From positions 1-64,000 of the forward strand of contig JAIESL010000012.1 in NCBI GenBank assembly GCA_019746095.1: 64,000 bases of DNA, read 5' to 3'. This DNA comes from Caulobacteraceae bacterium. GTDB lineage: Bacteria > Pseudomonadota > Alphaproteobacteria > Caulobacterales > Caulobacteraceae. Below are positions 48,616 to 60,872 of this stretch, one piece after another. Below the pieces are notes generated by a model. That model made no database searches, was not told the DNA's origin, and was given only the letters and a program-made list of their open reading frames with translations. The position numbers were made by a program, and so were the translations under genes. How positions within the stretch are numbered: the first letter of the stretch is position 1; every line of letters begins with the position of its first letter.

Positions 48616-48631
48616 GTTCAGGGGGAGTTCA
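48616..48631 (+). promoter_or_regulatory. GTTCAG-N5-GTTCAT direct repeat upstream of first RcnB-like gene
   Basis: GTTCA at 48616-48620 and 48627-48631, 11 bp apart, 79-94 bp before the start codon. The same spacing and flanking bases (GTTCAG then GTTCAT) recur upstream of the second RcnB-like gene at 49368-49383. Likely a response-regulator site. Confidence 0.6.
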
Positions 48632-48709
48632 TGCCCGGGGCCAGACGCTCGACCTTGATGAACGGGCCGGAGCCGGACTTCGGTCGCCGTCCCCAGCAGG
48701 AGAGTGATC

Positions 48710-49288
48710 ATGAACCGCTTGACCAGGGCTGCGGTGCTCGGACTGGTGCTGGCCACCGCCGCCCCCATGGCCGCCGAGGCCCAGAACCGCCGCGACTATC
48801 GTGAAGACCGTCGTGACGACCGTCAGGACTTCCGCCAGGAACGTCGCGATGACCGCCGTGACTGGCGTCAGGGCGACTATGACAACCGCCGGGATTATCG
48901 TCAGGACCGCCGCGACGACCGTCGCGACTTCCGCGAGGAACGGCGTGAGGATCGTCAGGACTTCCGTCGCGAACAGCGCTGGGATCGCAGCAATCGCGAC
49001 TGGTGGCGCGGCCGCAGCGACTTCCGCGACTATCGCGGGGCCCGCAACGGCTACTGGTACGCCCCCAGCTATGGCTACTACCGGGTCGAGCCGCGCTACT
49101 ACGGCCAGCGCTGGCAGCGGGGCCACTATCTGCCGCCGTCCTATCGCAACTACTATGTGCGCGACCCCTATGACTACGGCCTGCGCCCGGCCCCGCGCGG
49201 CTATCGCTACGTCCACGCCGGCAATGACATCGTGCTGATCGCCGTGGCGACCGGCCTGATCGCCAGCGTCCTGGCCGGAGTCTACTAG
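48710..49288 (+). CDS. RcnB-family periplasmic protein with Arg/Asp-rich region
   Basis: A 192-residue exported protein. The signal peptide ([25 protein letters not shown]) is followed by about 75 residues almost wholly of Arg, Asp, Gln and Glu in repeated (R/D)RRDDR units. A Tyr-rich RcnB-type domain comes next ([60 protein letters not shown]). E. coli RcnB affects Ni/Co homeostasis; these longer alphaproteobacterial members have no proven role. The ATG has AGGAGA 7 nt upstream. Followed by a strong terminator. Confidence 0.85.
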   Translation: MNRLTRAAVLGLVLATAAPMAAEAQNRRDYREDRRDDRQDFRQERRDDRRDWRQGDYDNRRDYRQDRRDDRRDFREERREDRQDFRREQRWDRSNRDWWRGRSDFRDYRGARNGYWYAPSYGYYRVEPRYYGQRWQRGHYLPPSYRNYYVRDPYDYGLRPAPRGYRYVHAGNDIVLIAVATGLIASVLAGVY

Positions 49289-49310
49289 GACCCATCCCGG
49301 CCGAAGATGC

Positions 49311-49340
49311 GCCCCGCGAGCCCCGCTCGCGGGGCGTTTT
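49311..49340 (+). terminator. Rho-independent terminator after first RcnB-like gene
   Basis: GCCCCGCGAG and CTCGCGGGGC make a perfect 10-bp stem with loop CCCCG, followed by GTTTT. It starts 23 bp after the stop codon at 49288. Confidence 0.88.
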
Positions 49341-49367
49341 CATGCCCGGAATCATGCCGTGTAATCT

Positions 49368-49383
49368 GTTCAGTCACGGTTCA
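49368..49383 (+). promoter_or_regulatory. GTTCAG-N5-GTTCAT direct repeat upstream of second RcnB-like gene
   Basis: GTTCA at 49368-49372 and 49379-49383, 61-76 bp before the start codon, identical in spacing and edge bases to 48616-48631. The spacer differs (TCACG versus GGGGA counting the five bases), so the match is not due to general sequence similarity. Confidence 0.6.
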
Positions 49384-49443
49384 TGATGAAGACGCGACCT
49401 TGGCATCAAGCCGCCTGACAGGGGCGTGCGGAGAAAGACGACG

Positions 49444-50532
49444 ATGAAACGCTCACTGATGGTCGCCGCAGCGGTTGCGGCCTTTGCGGTCCCGGCCATG
49501 GCCCCCCTGACCGCCCTGGCCCAGGACGGGGAACGCGACGGCGGCCGCCGCGGCGCCGCCCTCCAGAACGGCGACGAGTCCCGCGAGATGCGGGCCGAAC
49601 GTCCCGACAGACCTGACCGGCCGGCCCCCAGTGGTGGCGGCGACGGCGGCGGTCGTCCGGATCGCCCCGACCGACCGGACCGTCCTGACCGGCCCAACCC
49701 GGGCGGCGGCGGCGGCGGCGGAGGTGGCGGCCAGCAAGGCGGCGGCGGTGGCGGTGGCGGCGGTGGTCGTCCCGATCGTCCCGACAGACCGGATCGTCCT
49801 GACCGGCCCAACCCGGGCGGCGGCGGCGGTGGCCAGCAAGGCGGCGGCGGTGGTGGCGGTGGCCAGCAGGGCGGCGGCGGCGGTGGTGGCCGTCCGGATC
49901 GCCCGGATCGTCCCGACAGGCCGGATCGGCCCGATCGGCCTGACCGGCCCAATCCGGGTGCCGGTGGCGGCTTCGGCGGTGGTGGGGGCGGTGGACGTCC
50001 GGATCGGCCCCAGGGCCCGGGCGATCGCTGGAGCGACCGGGATGATCGCCGCGACGACCGTCGCGACGACCGTTGGGATCGCCGTGACGACCGGCGTGAC
50101 GACCGTTGGGACCGGCGTGATGATCGGCGTGACGACCGCTGGGATCGTCGCCAGGATCGCCGCGAGTACCGCGAGTTCCGCAATCGCTTCAACAGTGACC
50201 AGTGGCGCCGGAACTGGGATCGCAGCCACCGCGGTGACTGGTGGCGCAATGACCGGCGGTTCCGCGGCTACACCGGCCTGCGCCTGGGCTTCTATTTCGC
50301 GCCCGGCTACGGCTACTACCAGGTGCCGCGCAACTACTGGGGACGGCGCTACTATGCCGGCGACTTCCTGCCGTCGATCTTCTGGCGCTATCAGCTGGAT
50401 GACTGGCGGACCTTCGGCCTCGGTTATCCCCCCGTGGGGACACGCTGGGTCCTGGTCGACAACCACATCTATCTGATCGACCAGTACGACGGCTACATCA
50501 TCGAGGTGATCTACGACGCCTGGCGCTGGTAA
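49444..50532 (+). CDS. RcnB-family protein with long RPD and poly-Gly repeats
   Basis: A 362-residue exported protein. The signal peptide ([27 protein letters not shown]) leads to an extended low-complexity region (about residues 55-240). There, blocks of (Arg-Pro-Asp)n ending Arg-Pro-Asn-Pro alternate with Gly-rich blocks containing QQ pairs, then an Asp-Arg-Arg run. The C-terminal RcnB domain is complete ([51 protein letters not shown]). The repeated part is likely disordered and may span or bind cell-wall material or metal. Repeat copy number may vary between strains. Neighbour and paralog of the preceding gene. Confidence 0.83.
   Translation: MKRSLMVAAAVAAFAVPAMAPLTALAQDGERDGGRRGAALQNGDESREMRAERPDRPDRPAPSGGGDGGGRPDRPDRPDRPDRPNPGGGGGGGGGGQQGGGGGGGGGGRPDRPDRPDRPDRPNPGGGGGGQQGGGGGGGGQQGGGGGGGRPDRPDRPDRPDRPDRPDRPNPGAGGGFGGGGGGGRPDRPQGPGDRWSDRDDRRDDRRDDRWDRRDDRRDDRWDRRDDRRDDRWDRRQDRREYREFRNRFNSDQWRRNWDRSHRGDWWRNDRRFRGYTGLRLGFYFAPGYGYYQVPRNYWGRRYYAGDFLPSIFWRYQLDDWRTFGLGYPPVGTRWVLVDNHIYLIDQYDGYIIEVIYDAWRW
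49606..50160 (+). repeat. In-frame low-complexity repeats inside the second RcnB-like gene
   Basis: Alternating blocks of a 9-bp CGNCCNGAY-type unit (Arg-Pro-Asp) and GGCGGNGGN glycine runs, then GACGACCG(T/C) units encoding Asp-Arg-Arg. The frame is kept throughout, as unit lengths are multiples of three. It is coding repeat, not a separate element. Confidence 0.85.
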
Positions 50533-50553
50533 GCCGTCAGGAAACGGTGGGAA

Positions 50554-50585
50554 CGCCGTCCGGCCCCGGGGTCGGACGGCGTTTT
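50554..50585 (+). terminator. Rho-independent terminator after second RcnB-like gene
   Basis: CGCCGTCCG pairs with CGGACGGCG (9 bp) around a 10-nt loop and is followed by TTTT. It starts 22 bp after the stop at 50532. Confidence 0.88.
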
Positions 50586-50638
50586 CAATTCCCCGATCAA
50601 GGTTGCGGCCATCGCCGGGTCAGGTCAGAACCGGGATC

Positions 50639-52861
50639 ATGAGTGATACGGCGATCAGCAACTCGAGCACCGGCGGGGACATCCCCTCGTCGCGCGCGCC
50701 ACGGCTTGCGCTGTCCGGAGAGCTGATGGCCTCGCCGAGCCGCTTCTTCAACCGCGAGATTTCCTGGCTGGCCTTCAACGGCCGGGTCCTTGAGGAAGCC
50801 GCCAACCCCGCCCACCCCCTGCTCGAGCGGCTGCGCTTCCTGTCGATCTCGGCCAACAACCTCGACGAATTCTACATGACCCGGGTCGCCGGCCTCAAAG
50901 GCCAGGTGCGGGAGCGGGTGCGGGTCCTGTCTGCCGACGGCCTGACCCCGGCGGAGCAGCTGTACAAGGTCAATGTCGCGGCCGGGACCCTGATGGCCGA
51001 GCAGCAGCGCCGCTGGCGCAAGCTGCGCAAGGAGCTCAAGGGCGTCGGCATCGAGGTCGTCGACGCCGGCCGGATCACCAAGACCGAGCGCGAGCGGCTG
51101 GAGCCCGAATTCCTCAACCAGCTGTTCGCCGTGTTGACGCCGATGGCGATCGACCCGGCCCACCCCTTCCCCTTCCTGCCCAACCTCGGCTTCTCCCTGG
51201 CGCTGAAGCTGAAGCGGCGGTCGGACAACCGCACCCTCTACGCCCTGGTGCCCGTCCCCACCCAGGTGAAGCGGTTCTGGCCCCTGGCCACCGACGGTCG
51301 CTCGACCCCGGGGCGCAAACGCTATCTGACGCTGGAGAGCCTGCTCATGCTCTTCATCGACCATCTGTTCCCGGGCTGCGACGTGCTGGAGCGCGGCGTC
51401 TTCCGGCTGATCCGCGACTCGGACATCGAGATCGAGGAAGAGGCCGAGGATCTGGTCATGGAGTTCGAGGAGGCGTTGAAACAGCGTCGTCTCGGCTCGG
51501 TCGTGCGGATCAAGATCGAGGCCTCCATGCCCGACGATCTGCGCAGATTCATCACCAATGAGCTGGATGCCGCGCCCCAGGACGTCGTTCTGGTCGACGG
51601 CATGCTGGGTCTGGCCCAGCTGGCGGAGCTCATTTCCTCGGGCCATCCCGACCTGAAGTTCAAGGGCTATGAGCCGCGCTATCCCGAGCGGGTGCGCGAC
51701 AACGGCGGCGACATCTTCGCGGCCGTGCGCGAGAAGGACATGCTGATCCACCACCCGTTCGAGAGCTTCGACGTGGTGGTCCAGTTCCTGCGCCAGGCCG
51801 CGCGCGATCCCAATGTCATCGCCATCAAACAGACGCTGTACCGGACGTCCAAGGACAGCCCCATTGTCGCGGCCCTGATCGAGGCGGCCGAGAACGGCAA
51901 GAACGTCACCGCCCTGGTCGAGATCAAGGCGCGGTTCGACGAGGAGGCCAATCTGCGCTGGGCCCGGGCGATGGAACGGGCCGGCGTGCACGTCGTCTTC
52001 GGCTTCGTCGAATGGAAGACCCACGCCAAACTCAGCGTGGTCGTGCGCCGCGAGGGCAACGAGCTCAGGACCTACTGCCATTTCGGCACCGGCAACTATC
52101 ACCCGGTGACGGCGCGGATCTACACCGACCTGAGCCTGTTCAGCTGCGAGCCCATGCTGGCCCGGGATGCCTCACGGGTGTTCAACTACATCACCGGCTA
52201 TGCCCAGCCCGACGAGCTCGAGGCGCTGGTCGTCTCGCCGCTGAACATGAAGACCACGCTGATCGAGCTGATCGGCAAGGAGATGGCCGCCGCGGCCCAG
52301 GGCAAGCCGGCCGCCATCTGGGCCAAGATGAACTCCCTGGTCGATCCCCAGGTCATCGACGCCCTCTACCGGGCCAGTCAGTCAGGGGTTCGGATCGAAC
52401 TGGTCATCCGCGGCATCTGCTGCCTGCGGCCCGGGGTCGAGGGCCTGTCGGAGAACATCCGGGTCAAGTCGATCGTGGGCCGTTTCCTGGAGCACAGCCG
52501 CATCGTCGCCTTCGCCAACGGCCGCAATCTGCCGCACGACAAGGCCAAGGTGTTCATCTCCTCGGCCGACTGGATGAACCGGAACCTTGACCGGCGGGTC
52601 GAGCTGATGACCCCCGTGCTCAATGCGACCGTCCATGACCAGGTGCTGGACCAGATCATGGTCGCCAATCTGAAGGACGACGCCCAGAGCTGGTCGCTGG
52701 CCTCCGACGGGGTCTATCACCGGGTCGCGCCCGCCGATCCCGAGCGGCCGTTCTCGGCGCACAAATATTTCATGACCAATCCCAGCCTGTCCGGACGTGG
52801 CCGCAAGGTGAAGACCCTGCCCGGCCAACTCAGCTACGAGCCGTCGCGGAAGAAGCGCTGA
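50639..52861 (+). CDS. ppk1: Polyphosphate kinase 1
   Basis: A 740-residue enzyme that reversibly makes polyphosphate from ATP. The N-terminal domain starts [20 protein letters not shown] and RVAGLKGQV. The two PLD-like catalytic domains carry the phosphorylated His at about residue 462 ([14 protein letters not shown]) and the second conserved His at about 633 ([25 protein letters not shown]). Length is normal. The ATG at 50639 was preferred over an upstream in-frame start because the family begins near there. It shares one base with ppx downstream (TGATG), so synthesis and breakdown enzymes are co-translated. Confidence 0.97.
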   Translation: MSDTAISNSSTGGDIPSSRAPRLALSGELMASPSRFFNREISWLAFNGRVLEEAANPAHPLLERLRFLSISANNLDEFYMTRVAGLKGQVRERVRVLSADGLTPAEQLYKVNVAAGTLMAEQQRRWRKLRKELKGVGIEVVDAGRITKTERERLEPEFLNQLFAVLTPMAIDPAHPFPFLPNLGFSLALKLKRRSDNRTLYALVPVPTQVKRFWPLATDGRSTPGRKRYLTLESLLMLFIDHLFPGCDVLERGVFRLIRDSDIEIEEEAEDLVMEFEEALKQRRLGSVVRIKIEASMPDDLRRFITNELDAAPQDVVLVDGMLGLAQLAELISSGHPDLKFKGYEPRYPERVRDNGGDIFAAVREKDMLIHHPFESFDVVVQFLRQAARDPNVIAIKQTLYRTSKDSPIVAALIEAAENGKNVTALVEIKARFDEEANLRWARAMERAGVHVVFGFVEWKTHAKLSVVVRREGNELRTYCHFGTGNYHPVTARIYTDLSLFSCEPMLARDASRVFNYITGYAQPDELEALVVSPLNMKTTLIELIGKEMAAAAQGKPAAIWAKMNSLVDPQVIDALYRASQSGVRIELVIRGICCLRPGVEGLSENIRVKSIVGRFLEHSRIVAFANGRNLPHDKAKVFISSADWMNRNLDRRVELMTPVLNATVHDQVLDQIMVANLKDDAQSWSLASDGVYHRVAPADPERPFSAHKYFMTNPSLSGRGRKVKTLPGQLSYEPSRKKR

Positions 52862-54369
52862 TGCCCGAGGCCCTGCTTTCGGCGATCGGCGCGCCCCGCG
52901 ACGTCGCCGCCATCGACATCGGCTCCAACTCGGTGCGCCTCGTGCTGTACCGGCTGGAAGGCCGCGCCATCTGGACCGTGTTCAACGAAAAGGTCCTGGC
53001 CGGACTGGGCCGGGACCTGGCCGTCACAGGCCGACTGTCGGTCGAGGGCGCAGCCCAGGCCCTGACGGCGCTCAAGCGGTTCGCGGCCGTGATCGACGGG
53101 GTGCGGCCCGCCCATACCTTCGTCGCCGCCACCGCCGCCGTGCGCGAGGCCGGGGACGGTCCGGACTTCTGTGACCGTGTCGCTGCCGAGACCGGGCTGC
53201 GGATCCGTGTCCTGTCCGGCGAGGAAGAGGCACGCTATGCGGCCCTGGGGGTCCTGGCCGGTATTCCGAAGGCCGACGGGGTCGTGGGCGACCTCGGCGG
53301 ATCCAGTCTCGAGCTGGTGCGGCTGAACGACGGCAAGGTGGGACACGGCATCACCCTGCCGCTCGGCCCGTTCGCCCTCGCCGATGGCCGTGAATTCGAC
53401 GCGGACCGGCTGCGCGAAACCATCGCCGACCGGCTCACCCCCGCCCACGACTACGGGGCCGAGACCCTTTATGCCGTCGGCGGAGCCTGGCGAACCCTGG
53501 CCCAGGTCCATATGGGCGTGAGCGACTATCCGCTGCGCATCGTGCACCAGTTCGAGATGGACGCCGGCGAGGTACTGGGGACGGCGCGGCTCATCGCCCG
53601 GTCCTCCAGGGCCTCACTGGAGAAATGGCCGGGGCTGTCGCGCAAGCGGGCCGAGACCCTGCCCCACGGTGCCCTGGTTCTGGAGGGGTTGATTGAACGG
53701 CTGGGACTGAAGCGCATCGTCCTGTCGGCCTGGGGCGTCCGCGAAGGCCTGTTGTATGAGGCGCTGGAGCCGGAAATCGCCTCGGCCGACCCCTTGCTGG
53801 CCGGCTGTTCCGCCCTCGGTGCCCGCCAGGGCATTTCACCGACCCTGCCCGGGGCCCTGAATGGCTGGATTGCGCCGCTGATGGCCGCCATGCCGCCGGT
53901 GTTCGATCGCGCGCGCGACGCCGTCCTGGCTGACGCCGCCTGCCGTCTGGCCGACCTCGGGGCCCGACTGCATCCCGACCACCGCACCGTTCTGGCCTTC
54001 GACCAAGTGTTGCGCGCGCCGGTACCGGGCCAGACCCACGCCGAGCGCGCCTATCTGGCCGCCGCCGTCAACGCCCGCTACGGCGGCAGTGCCTCGACGC
54101 CGGAGCCGACCACCGTGGCCCGCCTGCTGAACGAGGAACAGCGGCAGGGGGCGCGCGTTCTCGGCCTGGCCATCCGGCTGGCGTGCGACCTGTCGGGCCG
54201 TTCGCCCCAGTTGCTGGTCAATGCCCGTGCCGGGGTCGCGGGCGGGACCCTGGTCCTGACGGCGGCCGCCGGCTATGCCGACGTCCTGCTGGGCGAGCAG
54301 ACGCGCCGCCGCGGCAAGGCCCTGGCCGAGGCCATGGGTCTGAAACTGGATATCCGGTCGGGCGACTAG
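52861..54369 (+). CDS. ppx: Exopolyphosphatase/guanosine pentaphosphate phosphatase (Ppx/GppA)
   Basis: A 502-residue phosphatase of the ASKHA fold that removes terminal phosphate from polyphosphate and possibly pppGpp. The first phosphate loop is AAIDIGSNSVRLVLYR. The catalytic Glu region lies around VLSGEEEARYAALG, and VVGDLGGSSLELVRL is the second loop. The C-terminal part (LHPDHRTVLAFDQVL) belongs to the longer alphaproteobacterial form, with an HD-like helical region. Coupled to ppk1 by TGATG. Its TAG overlaps the TAG of the convergent lipoprotein gene in one CTAG. Confidence 0.94.
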   Translation: MPEALLSAIGAPRDVAAIDIGSNSVRLVLYRLEGRAIWTVFNEKVLAGLGRDLAVTGRLSVEGAAQALTALKRFAAVIDGVRPAHTFVAATAAVREAGDGPDFCDRVAAETGLRIRVLSGEEEARYAALGVLAGIPKADGVVGDLGGSSLELVRLNDGKVGHGITLPLGPFALADGREFDADRLRETIADRLTPAHDYGAETLYAVGGAWRTLAQVHMGVSDYPLRIVHQFEMDAGEVLGTARLIARSSRASLEKWPGLSRKRAETLPHGALVLEGLIERLGLKRIVLSAWGVREGLLYEALEPEIASADPLLAGCSALGARQGISPTLPGALNGWIAPLMAAMPPVFDRARDAVLADAACRLADLGARLHPDHRTVLAFDQVLRAPVPGQTHAERAYLAAAVNARYGGSASTPEPTTVARLLNEEQRQGARVLGLAIRLACDLSGRSPQLLVNARAGVAGGTLVLTAAAGYADVLLGEQTRRRGKALAEAMGLKLDIRSGD

Positions 54370-54911
54370 TCGCCGGCCCACCAGCGGAGCTGGACCGTCT
54401 GTGCCGGTGCATCGCCGACCGTCAGCTGACCCGTGACCACCACGCCTTCATCACCGAGGTTGCGGCGCGACGTCGCCAGGGCGGCCGGATCCAGCGTGCC
54501 CTCGAACCGGACCCGACCCAGTTCGGGCGAGCGGCCCTCGAAGCTGAGGCTGGTGTCCGTCACCGAATAGGCGCCGGGCAGGACGCGGGCCGAGACGCTG
54601 CGGGTTTCGCCGATCTCGGTCTGGACCATGGGGCTGGTCACGTCTTCGAACTGCAGCATGACCGGGCCGAACGTCTCGCTCCGGCTGCCCCCTTCCCAGC
54701 TGCGAAAGTCCTGCGCCTGGCCGACGAAGATGTGGTCGAAGGACCAGTTGCCGATCCGCACCTCGCTCGCCGGCAGATAGTAGCCGGACAGGTCCGCGCT
54801 GATGGCATGGCTGAAGGCCGCGGTGGCGGGCGGCGGCTCCGCAGGGGCCTCGGGCCGGTTGCAGGAGGCCAGAAGCAGGATGCCGACAGCCAGGCCGATC
54901 AGATTTCGCAT
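54366..54911 (-). CDS. Hypothetical lipoprotein
   Basis: A 181-residue lipoprotein (MRNLIGLAVGILLLASC, lipid Cys at 17) followed by a short Pro/Ala linker. A beta-rich domain of unknown family follows (SADLSGYYLPASEVRIGNWSFDHIFVGQAQDFRSWEGG ... GRVRFEGTLDPAALATSRRNLGDEGVVVTGQLTVGD). It resembles single-domain envelope lipoproteins of Caulobacterales but I cannot name the family. Convergent with ppx; the stop codons overlap. No clear operon partner. Confidence 0.75.
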   Translation of the reverse strand: MRNLIGLAVGILLLASCNRPEAPAEPPPATAAFSHAISADLSGYYLPASEVRIGNWSFDHIFVGQAQDFRSWEGGSRSETFGPVMLQFEDVTSPMVQTEIGETRSVSARVLPGAYSVTDTSLSFEGRSPELGRVRFEGTLDPAALATSRRNLGDEGVVVTGQLTVGDAPAQTVQLRWWAGD

Positions 54912-54971
54912 GGTGAGCCCCCTTGAACGTGCGACGGCAACCGGACCACGGCACCGTGCGCCTGTCCACCG

Positions 54972-55595
54972 TCAGGGCAGGTAGGTCATAACCTGCAACC
55001 AGCCCGAAGCCTGGCCGATGTCGATCAGTTCGAACAGCGGAATGGCCAGCAGGAAGACCAGTCCGTCGAGGATCGTGGTCACGAACAGGGCCGGACGGAT
55101 GGTCAGATGCTCCTCATCCCGCCAGAGCGAGAACCGGGGCCAGAAGCGCGGGGTGCGGGCCTTGTAGGCGGCATAGACGGCCCCGAACTCCCGTTCCAGG
55201 AAGGCCTCCTCGCGCTTTACGGTCATGTAGAAGACCACCATGGCCGCCAGGACGAAGGCGGCCCCGATGGTGGCACTGCCGCTCTGGGCACCGATTCCGA
55301 AAGCACCGATATAGCTGAATACATACAAGGGGTTGTGGGTAACGGAGTACGGACCGCGATCGACGATCTCCGACTTCTTCCGGCCGCCGATGTACAGCGA
55401 ACACCAGGCCCGGCCGACGATCGAGAGGACGATGGCGACAAGGCCGATCGACTCGACCCGCTCATGCCACTCACCGTCGATACCGTCGATGGACTGCGTA
55501 ACCATTGACGCCCCCATCAGTCCGATCAGCGCCACCAGCACCGCCAGCTTGCGAATCCTCTGGACCCGCTGAAGGTCAAAACCGACCGTCGTCAT
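54972..55595 (-). CDS. Membrane methyltransferase of the ICMT/NnrU-like isoprenylcysteine family
   Basis: A 207-residue inner-membrane protein with about five hydrophobic helices. The signature RGPYSVTHNPLYVFSYIGAFG, then REEAFLEREFGAVYAAYKARTPRFWP, is the phospholipid/isoprenylcysteine methyltransferase motif (RxPYxxxRHPxY, EExxLxxxFGxxYxxYxxxxPRFxP). It binds S-adenosylmethionine; the acceptor is unknown and is unlikely to be prenylated protein in bacteria. ATG 55595 is preferred over a GTG one codon upstream. Confidence 0.85.
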   Translation of the reverse strand: MTTVGFDLQRVQRIRKLAVLVALIGLMGASMVTQSIDGIDGEWHERVESIGLVAIVLSIVGRAWCSLYIGGRKKSEIVDRGPYSVTHNPLYVFSYIGAFGIGAQSGSATIGAAFVLAAMVVFYMTVKREEAFLEREFGAVYAAYKARTPRFWPRFSLWRDEEHLTIRPALFVTTILDGLVFLLAIPLFELIDIGQASGWLQVMTYLP

Positions 55596-55694
55596 CACAA
55601 AAGCCTCCGAACCGCCATGGGTTCGGCCAAGCCGCGCGAGGATGCAACATCTAAGTTTGCAAACGAAACGCGGTAGCGGCTACCGGCCTGGAAA

Positions 55695-56675
55695 CTAGCG
55701 GTTCAGCCCGCGATCCAGCGCCCGGAACGAGGCGATCGACAGCTCGGTTGCGCTGATGAAGACCGAAGGCGTGATTCTGTCGAAATCGTCCGAGGGGCGA
55801 TGATAGTCGGGGTGGTAGTTCACCCCCAGATACAGGAACGGCACCTGGGCCCGGTGGAAGGCCGCATGGTCGGAGGCCTCGACCCAATTGTCCTGACCGG
55901 TGTCCTGCGGCGTGTCCTTGCCGAAGGCGAGGGCGACCGCGCCATTGGCCGGAATGGCTTCCAGCATCGGGCGGAAGGCCGGGTGCTGGAAGGTGCCGGT
56001 GACCCACAGCTTGCCGTCGGTCTCGGCACGCGCGGTCATGTCGAAATTCAGGTTCATGGCGATCGATTCGAGCGGCATCGGCGGGGCCTCGACGAAATGT
56101 TTCGCGCCCAGCAGGCCGTGTTCCTCGCCGTCCAGGGCCACGATCAGGACGTTGTGCTCAGGGGCCTGACGCTTCAGATCGGCGGCCAGGGCCAGCATGG
56201 TGGCGACGCCCGAGGCATTGTCGTCGGCCCCGTTGAACACCTGACCCTCGGCATTGACGCCGACATGGTCGTAGTGGGCGGTCACGACGATATAACGATC
56301 CATCACGCGCGTGCCGGGGATCATGCCGATGATGTTGATGCCGTTGAAGGTCCGGGGCCCGGACCGGGTCCGGCCCTGCATTTCCCAGGGCTGCAGCCGG
56401 CCCATCGGCGGGGCCGCCACGCCCAGGGCCTCCAGCCGGCCGACGATATAGTTGCGCGCCATCTCTCCGCCCGGTGCGCCCGTGTCTCGCCCCTGCATGG
56501 CGTCGGCGGAGAGGATTCGCACATCCTCCAGTAACTGGACGTGCATGGCCGACGGGGCCGGCGCGGCAGGCGCGGCGGGCGGCGTCCCGTCAGACCCGAA
56601 CAGGCTGCCGCAGGCTGAAAGCAGCAGGGCACCACCGAGGGCGGTGGACAGGGCGAGAAGGCGGGCGTGACGCAT
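55695..56675 (-). CDS. M28-family zinc aminopeptidase lipoprotein
   Basis: A 326-residue lipoprotein (MRHARLLALSTALGGALLLSAC, lipid Cys about 22) with an M28 peptidase domain. Two-zinc ligands are visible: His/Asp in VTAHYDHVG, the bridging Asp in NGADDNASG, Glu-Glu in ALDGEEHGLLG, Asp in MNLNFDM and the final His in HYHPDYHRPSDDFD. A PA-like insert is absent. It probably cleaves peptides in the periplasm or at the outer membrane. Single gene, read leftward. Confidence 0.92.
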   Translation of the reverse strand: MRHARLLALSTALGGALLLSACGSLFGSDGTPPAAPAAPAPSAMHVQLLEDVRILSADAMQGRDTGAPGGEMARNYIVGRLEALGVAAPPMGRLQPWEMQGRTRSGPRTFNGINIIGMIPGTRVMDRYIVVTAHYDHVGVNAEGQVFNGADDNASGVATMLALAADLKRQAPEHNVLIVALDGEEHGLLGAKHFVEAPPMPLESIAMNLNFDMTARAETDGKLWVTGTFQHPAFRPMLEAIPANGAVALAFGKDTPQDTGQDNWVEASDHAAFHRAQVPFLYLGVNYHPDYHRPSDDFDRITPSVFISATELSIASFRALDRGLNR

Positions 56676-56801
56676 GGCGACTCCTTGGGACCGCCGGAGG
56701 CTAGCGGAGCGCCGGCGCGGTGTCAGTTTAACTCGCTGTCATGCGGGATTCTGTGGCTGCCATCCGACGGCGGACCTCGAAACCCTGACGGGCGATGCTA
56801 G

Positions 56802-59174
<2,373 letters not shown>

Positions 59175-59178
59175 CGGT

Positions 59179-60168
59179 TCACCGGTTCAGCGCCGACCGC
59201 GTTCCCTCGGCATAGCGGTGGCCCGAGGCGGCCCCCTTGGGGAACACCGCCTCGATCCGCGCCAGGTCGTCGGCGGTCAGCACCAGATCGACGGCCGCAG
59301 CATTCTCTTCCAGCGTCCGGATGCGGCGCGTTCCGGGAATCGGCACCAGGGTCTCGCCCTGGGCCAGCACCCAGGCCAGGGCCAGCTGCGCCGCCGTCAC
59401 CCCCTTGTCGGCCGCGATCGCCGCGACGGCATGGACCAGGTCGATGTTCTTCTGGAAATTCTCACCCATGAAACGCGGATTGGTGCGCCGGAAATCGCCC
59501 TCGGCCAGGTCGTCGATCGATTTGATCTCGCCTGAGAGAAAGCCCCGGCCCAGTGGGCTGTAGGGCACGAAGCCGATGCCCAGTTCGTCGCAGGTCGCCA
59601 GCAGTTCGTCCTCGGGCTCACGGCTCCACAGCGAATATTCGGTCTGCAGGGCCGTGATCGGATGCTCGGCATGGCCCCGGCGCAGGGTCGCCGGCGAGGC
59701 CTCGGACAGGCCGAGGAAGCGCACCTTGCCCTCCTTCACCAGCTCGCCCATCGCCCCGACCGTCTCCTCGATCGGCGTGTTCGCATCGACCCGGTGCAGA
59801 TAGTAGAGATCGACGTGGTCCATCCCCAGCCGCTGCAGACTGCCCTCGATGGCGCGACGCACATTGGCCGGCGAACCATCGATGGTCAGGCCGGTGCGTT
59901 CGGCATTGAAGCCGATGCCGAATTTTGTCGCCACGAAAGCGCGGTCCCGGCGGTCCGCCAGGGCCTTGCCGATCTGGATCTCGTTGGTGTGCGGCCCGTA
60001 CATCTCGGCCGTGTCGAGGAAGGTGACGCCCAGCTCCAGCGCGCGGTGGATCACCGTCGTCGCCTGGGTCTCTTCCAGACCCTGACCATAGAAGGCCGCC
60101 ATACCCATACAGCCGAGGCCGATGGCCGAAACCTCCGGGCCGCTGCGGCCGAGTTTGCGCGTCTTCAT
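59179..60168 (-). CDS. Aldo/keto reductase
   Basis: A 329-residue NADPH-dependent TIM-barrel oxidoreductase. The catalytic tetrad is visible as Asp and Tyr in [11 protein letters not shown], Lys in FVATKFG, and His in DLYYLHRVD. The N-terminal [25 protein letters not shown] and the late [19 protein letters not shown] mark the AKR13-like (YakC/PdxI-type) subgroup. Single gene read leftward. Substrate unknown. Confidence 0.95.
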   Translation of the reverse strand: MKTRKLGRSGPEVSAIGLGCMGMAAFYGQGLEETQATTVIHRALELGVTFLDTAEMYGPHTNEIQIGKALADRRDRAFVATKFGIGFNAERTGLTIDGSPANVRRAIEGSLQRLGMDHVDLYYLHRVDANTPIEETVGAMGELVKEGKVRFLGLSEASPATLRRGHAEHPITALQTEYSLWSREPEDELLATCDELGIGFVPYSPLGRGFLSGEIKSIDDLAEGDFRRTNPRFMGENFQKNIDLVHAVAAIAADKGVTAAQLALAWVLAQGETLVPIPGTRRIRTLEENAAAVDLVLTADDLARIEAVFPKGAASGHRYAEGTRSALNR

Positions 60169-60231
60169 GGGAATTTCCTGTCGGGGTCGCTGGAACGACT
60201 CATTTCGGCAGCCAGGGTCCGACCTGCAAGG

Positions 60232-60621
60232 TCAGACGGCCTCCGTAATGTCCGTCCGGGAAAAGTCGTCGCCTTTGAAGAGTAGCGGCTCGCCGGTTTC
60301 CTTCGCGAGAGCGTAGGCGAAACAGTCACCGAAATTCAGCCCCGCCTGATGATTGCCCTTTCCGAATTCGCGATAGGCCTCGCGCGCCAACTCCGCCTGC
60401 CGGCGGGTCACCGATACGATCTCAAACCGCGTAATTGCCAGAAGGCGCTCGAAAGCCTCGGCCGGAAAGGTGTCTTCTGACTTGCGATCGATCACCATGC
60501 CCGTCTCAAAATAGGTGGCAGCCGACATACGGGGCGATCCGGCCATAAGACGGTCAAACAGGTCGTCGCCCTCCGGTTCTCCGAAGATGATCGCAACGAG
60601 TGCTGAACTGTCCACGATCAC
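60232..60621 (-). CDS. vapC: VapC-type PIN-domain toxin
   Basis: A 129-residue PIN-domain ribonuclease. The four acidic active-site positions appear as Asp in MIVDSSALVAII, Glu in AATYFETGMVI, Asp in NFGDCFAYALA, and Asp in LLFKGDDFSRTDI. It begins with GTG and overlaps the antitoxin stop by 4 bp (GTGA), which normally keeps toxin level below antitoxin. VapC toxins usually cleave tRNA or rRNA; the target is unknown. Confidence 0.94.
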   Translation of the reverse strand: MIVDSSALVAIIFGEPEGDDLFDRLMAGSPRMSAATYFETGMVIDRKSEDTFPAEAFERLLAITRFEIVSVTRRQAELAREAYREFGKGNHQAGLNFGDCFAYALAKETGEPLLFKGDDFSRTDITEAV

Positions 60622-60872
60622 GCAGGCAGGCCCGTTTCGGGATCATAGAGAAATGCCGTTGGATCTTCGTTCGGTTCAAGCGGCCGAAGGTGTTTACGCA
60701 TCTCGGCAAGCAAGGCCTTCACGTCTCCCGCCGACGCCTTGCCTGACCCGACCGGTTCCCGGGCCAGTTGCTCTCGCAGGGCAACCGTCACCGCAGCCGT
60801 CAGGCTTTCTCCACGCCGATGCGCGAGCTCTTTGGCGAGGCGGTGCGTCTCGGGGTTCTTGATGTTCAGCAT
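60618..60872 (-). CDS. vapB: VapB-type antitoxin
   Basis: An 84-residue antitoxin of the Psv/Rv0623-type family: MLNIKNPETHRLAKELAHRRGESLTAAVTVALREQL forms the ribbon-helix-helix DNA-binding part. The C-terminal RKHLRPLEPNEDPTAFLYDPETGLP is the flexible toxin-binding tail. The start codon lies inside a perfect 22-bp palindrome, and no Shine-Dalgarno sequence is visible, so the mRNA may be leaderless. Autorepression by VapBC on that palindrome is expected. Confidence 0.93.
   Translation of the reverse strand: MLNIKNPETHRLAKELAHRRGESLTAAVTVALREQLAREPVGSGKASAGDVKALLAEMRKHLRPLEPNEDPTAFLYDPETGLPA

Noticed and set aside
49606-50160. CRISPR-like spaced repeats
   Set aside because: The repeats are multiples of three, keep the reading frame and encode RPD/Gly blocks within an RcnB protein; there are no spacers and no cas genes.
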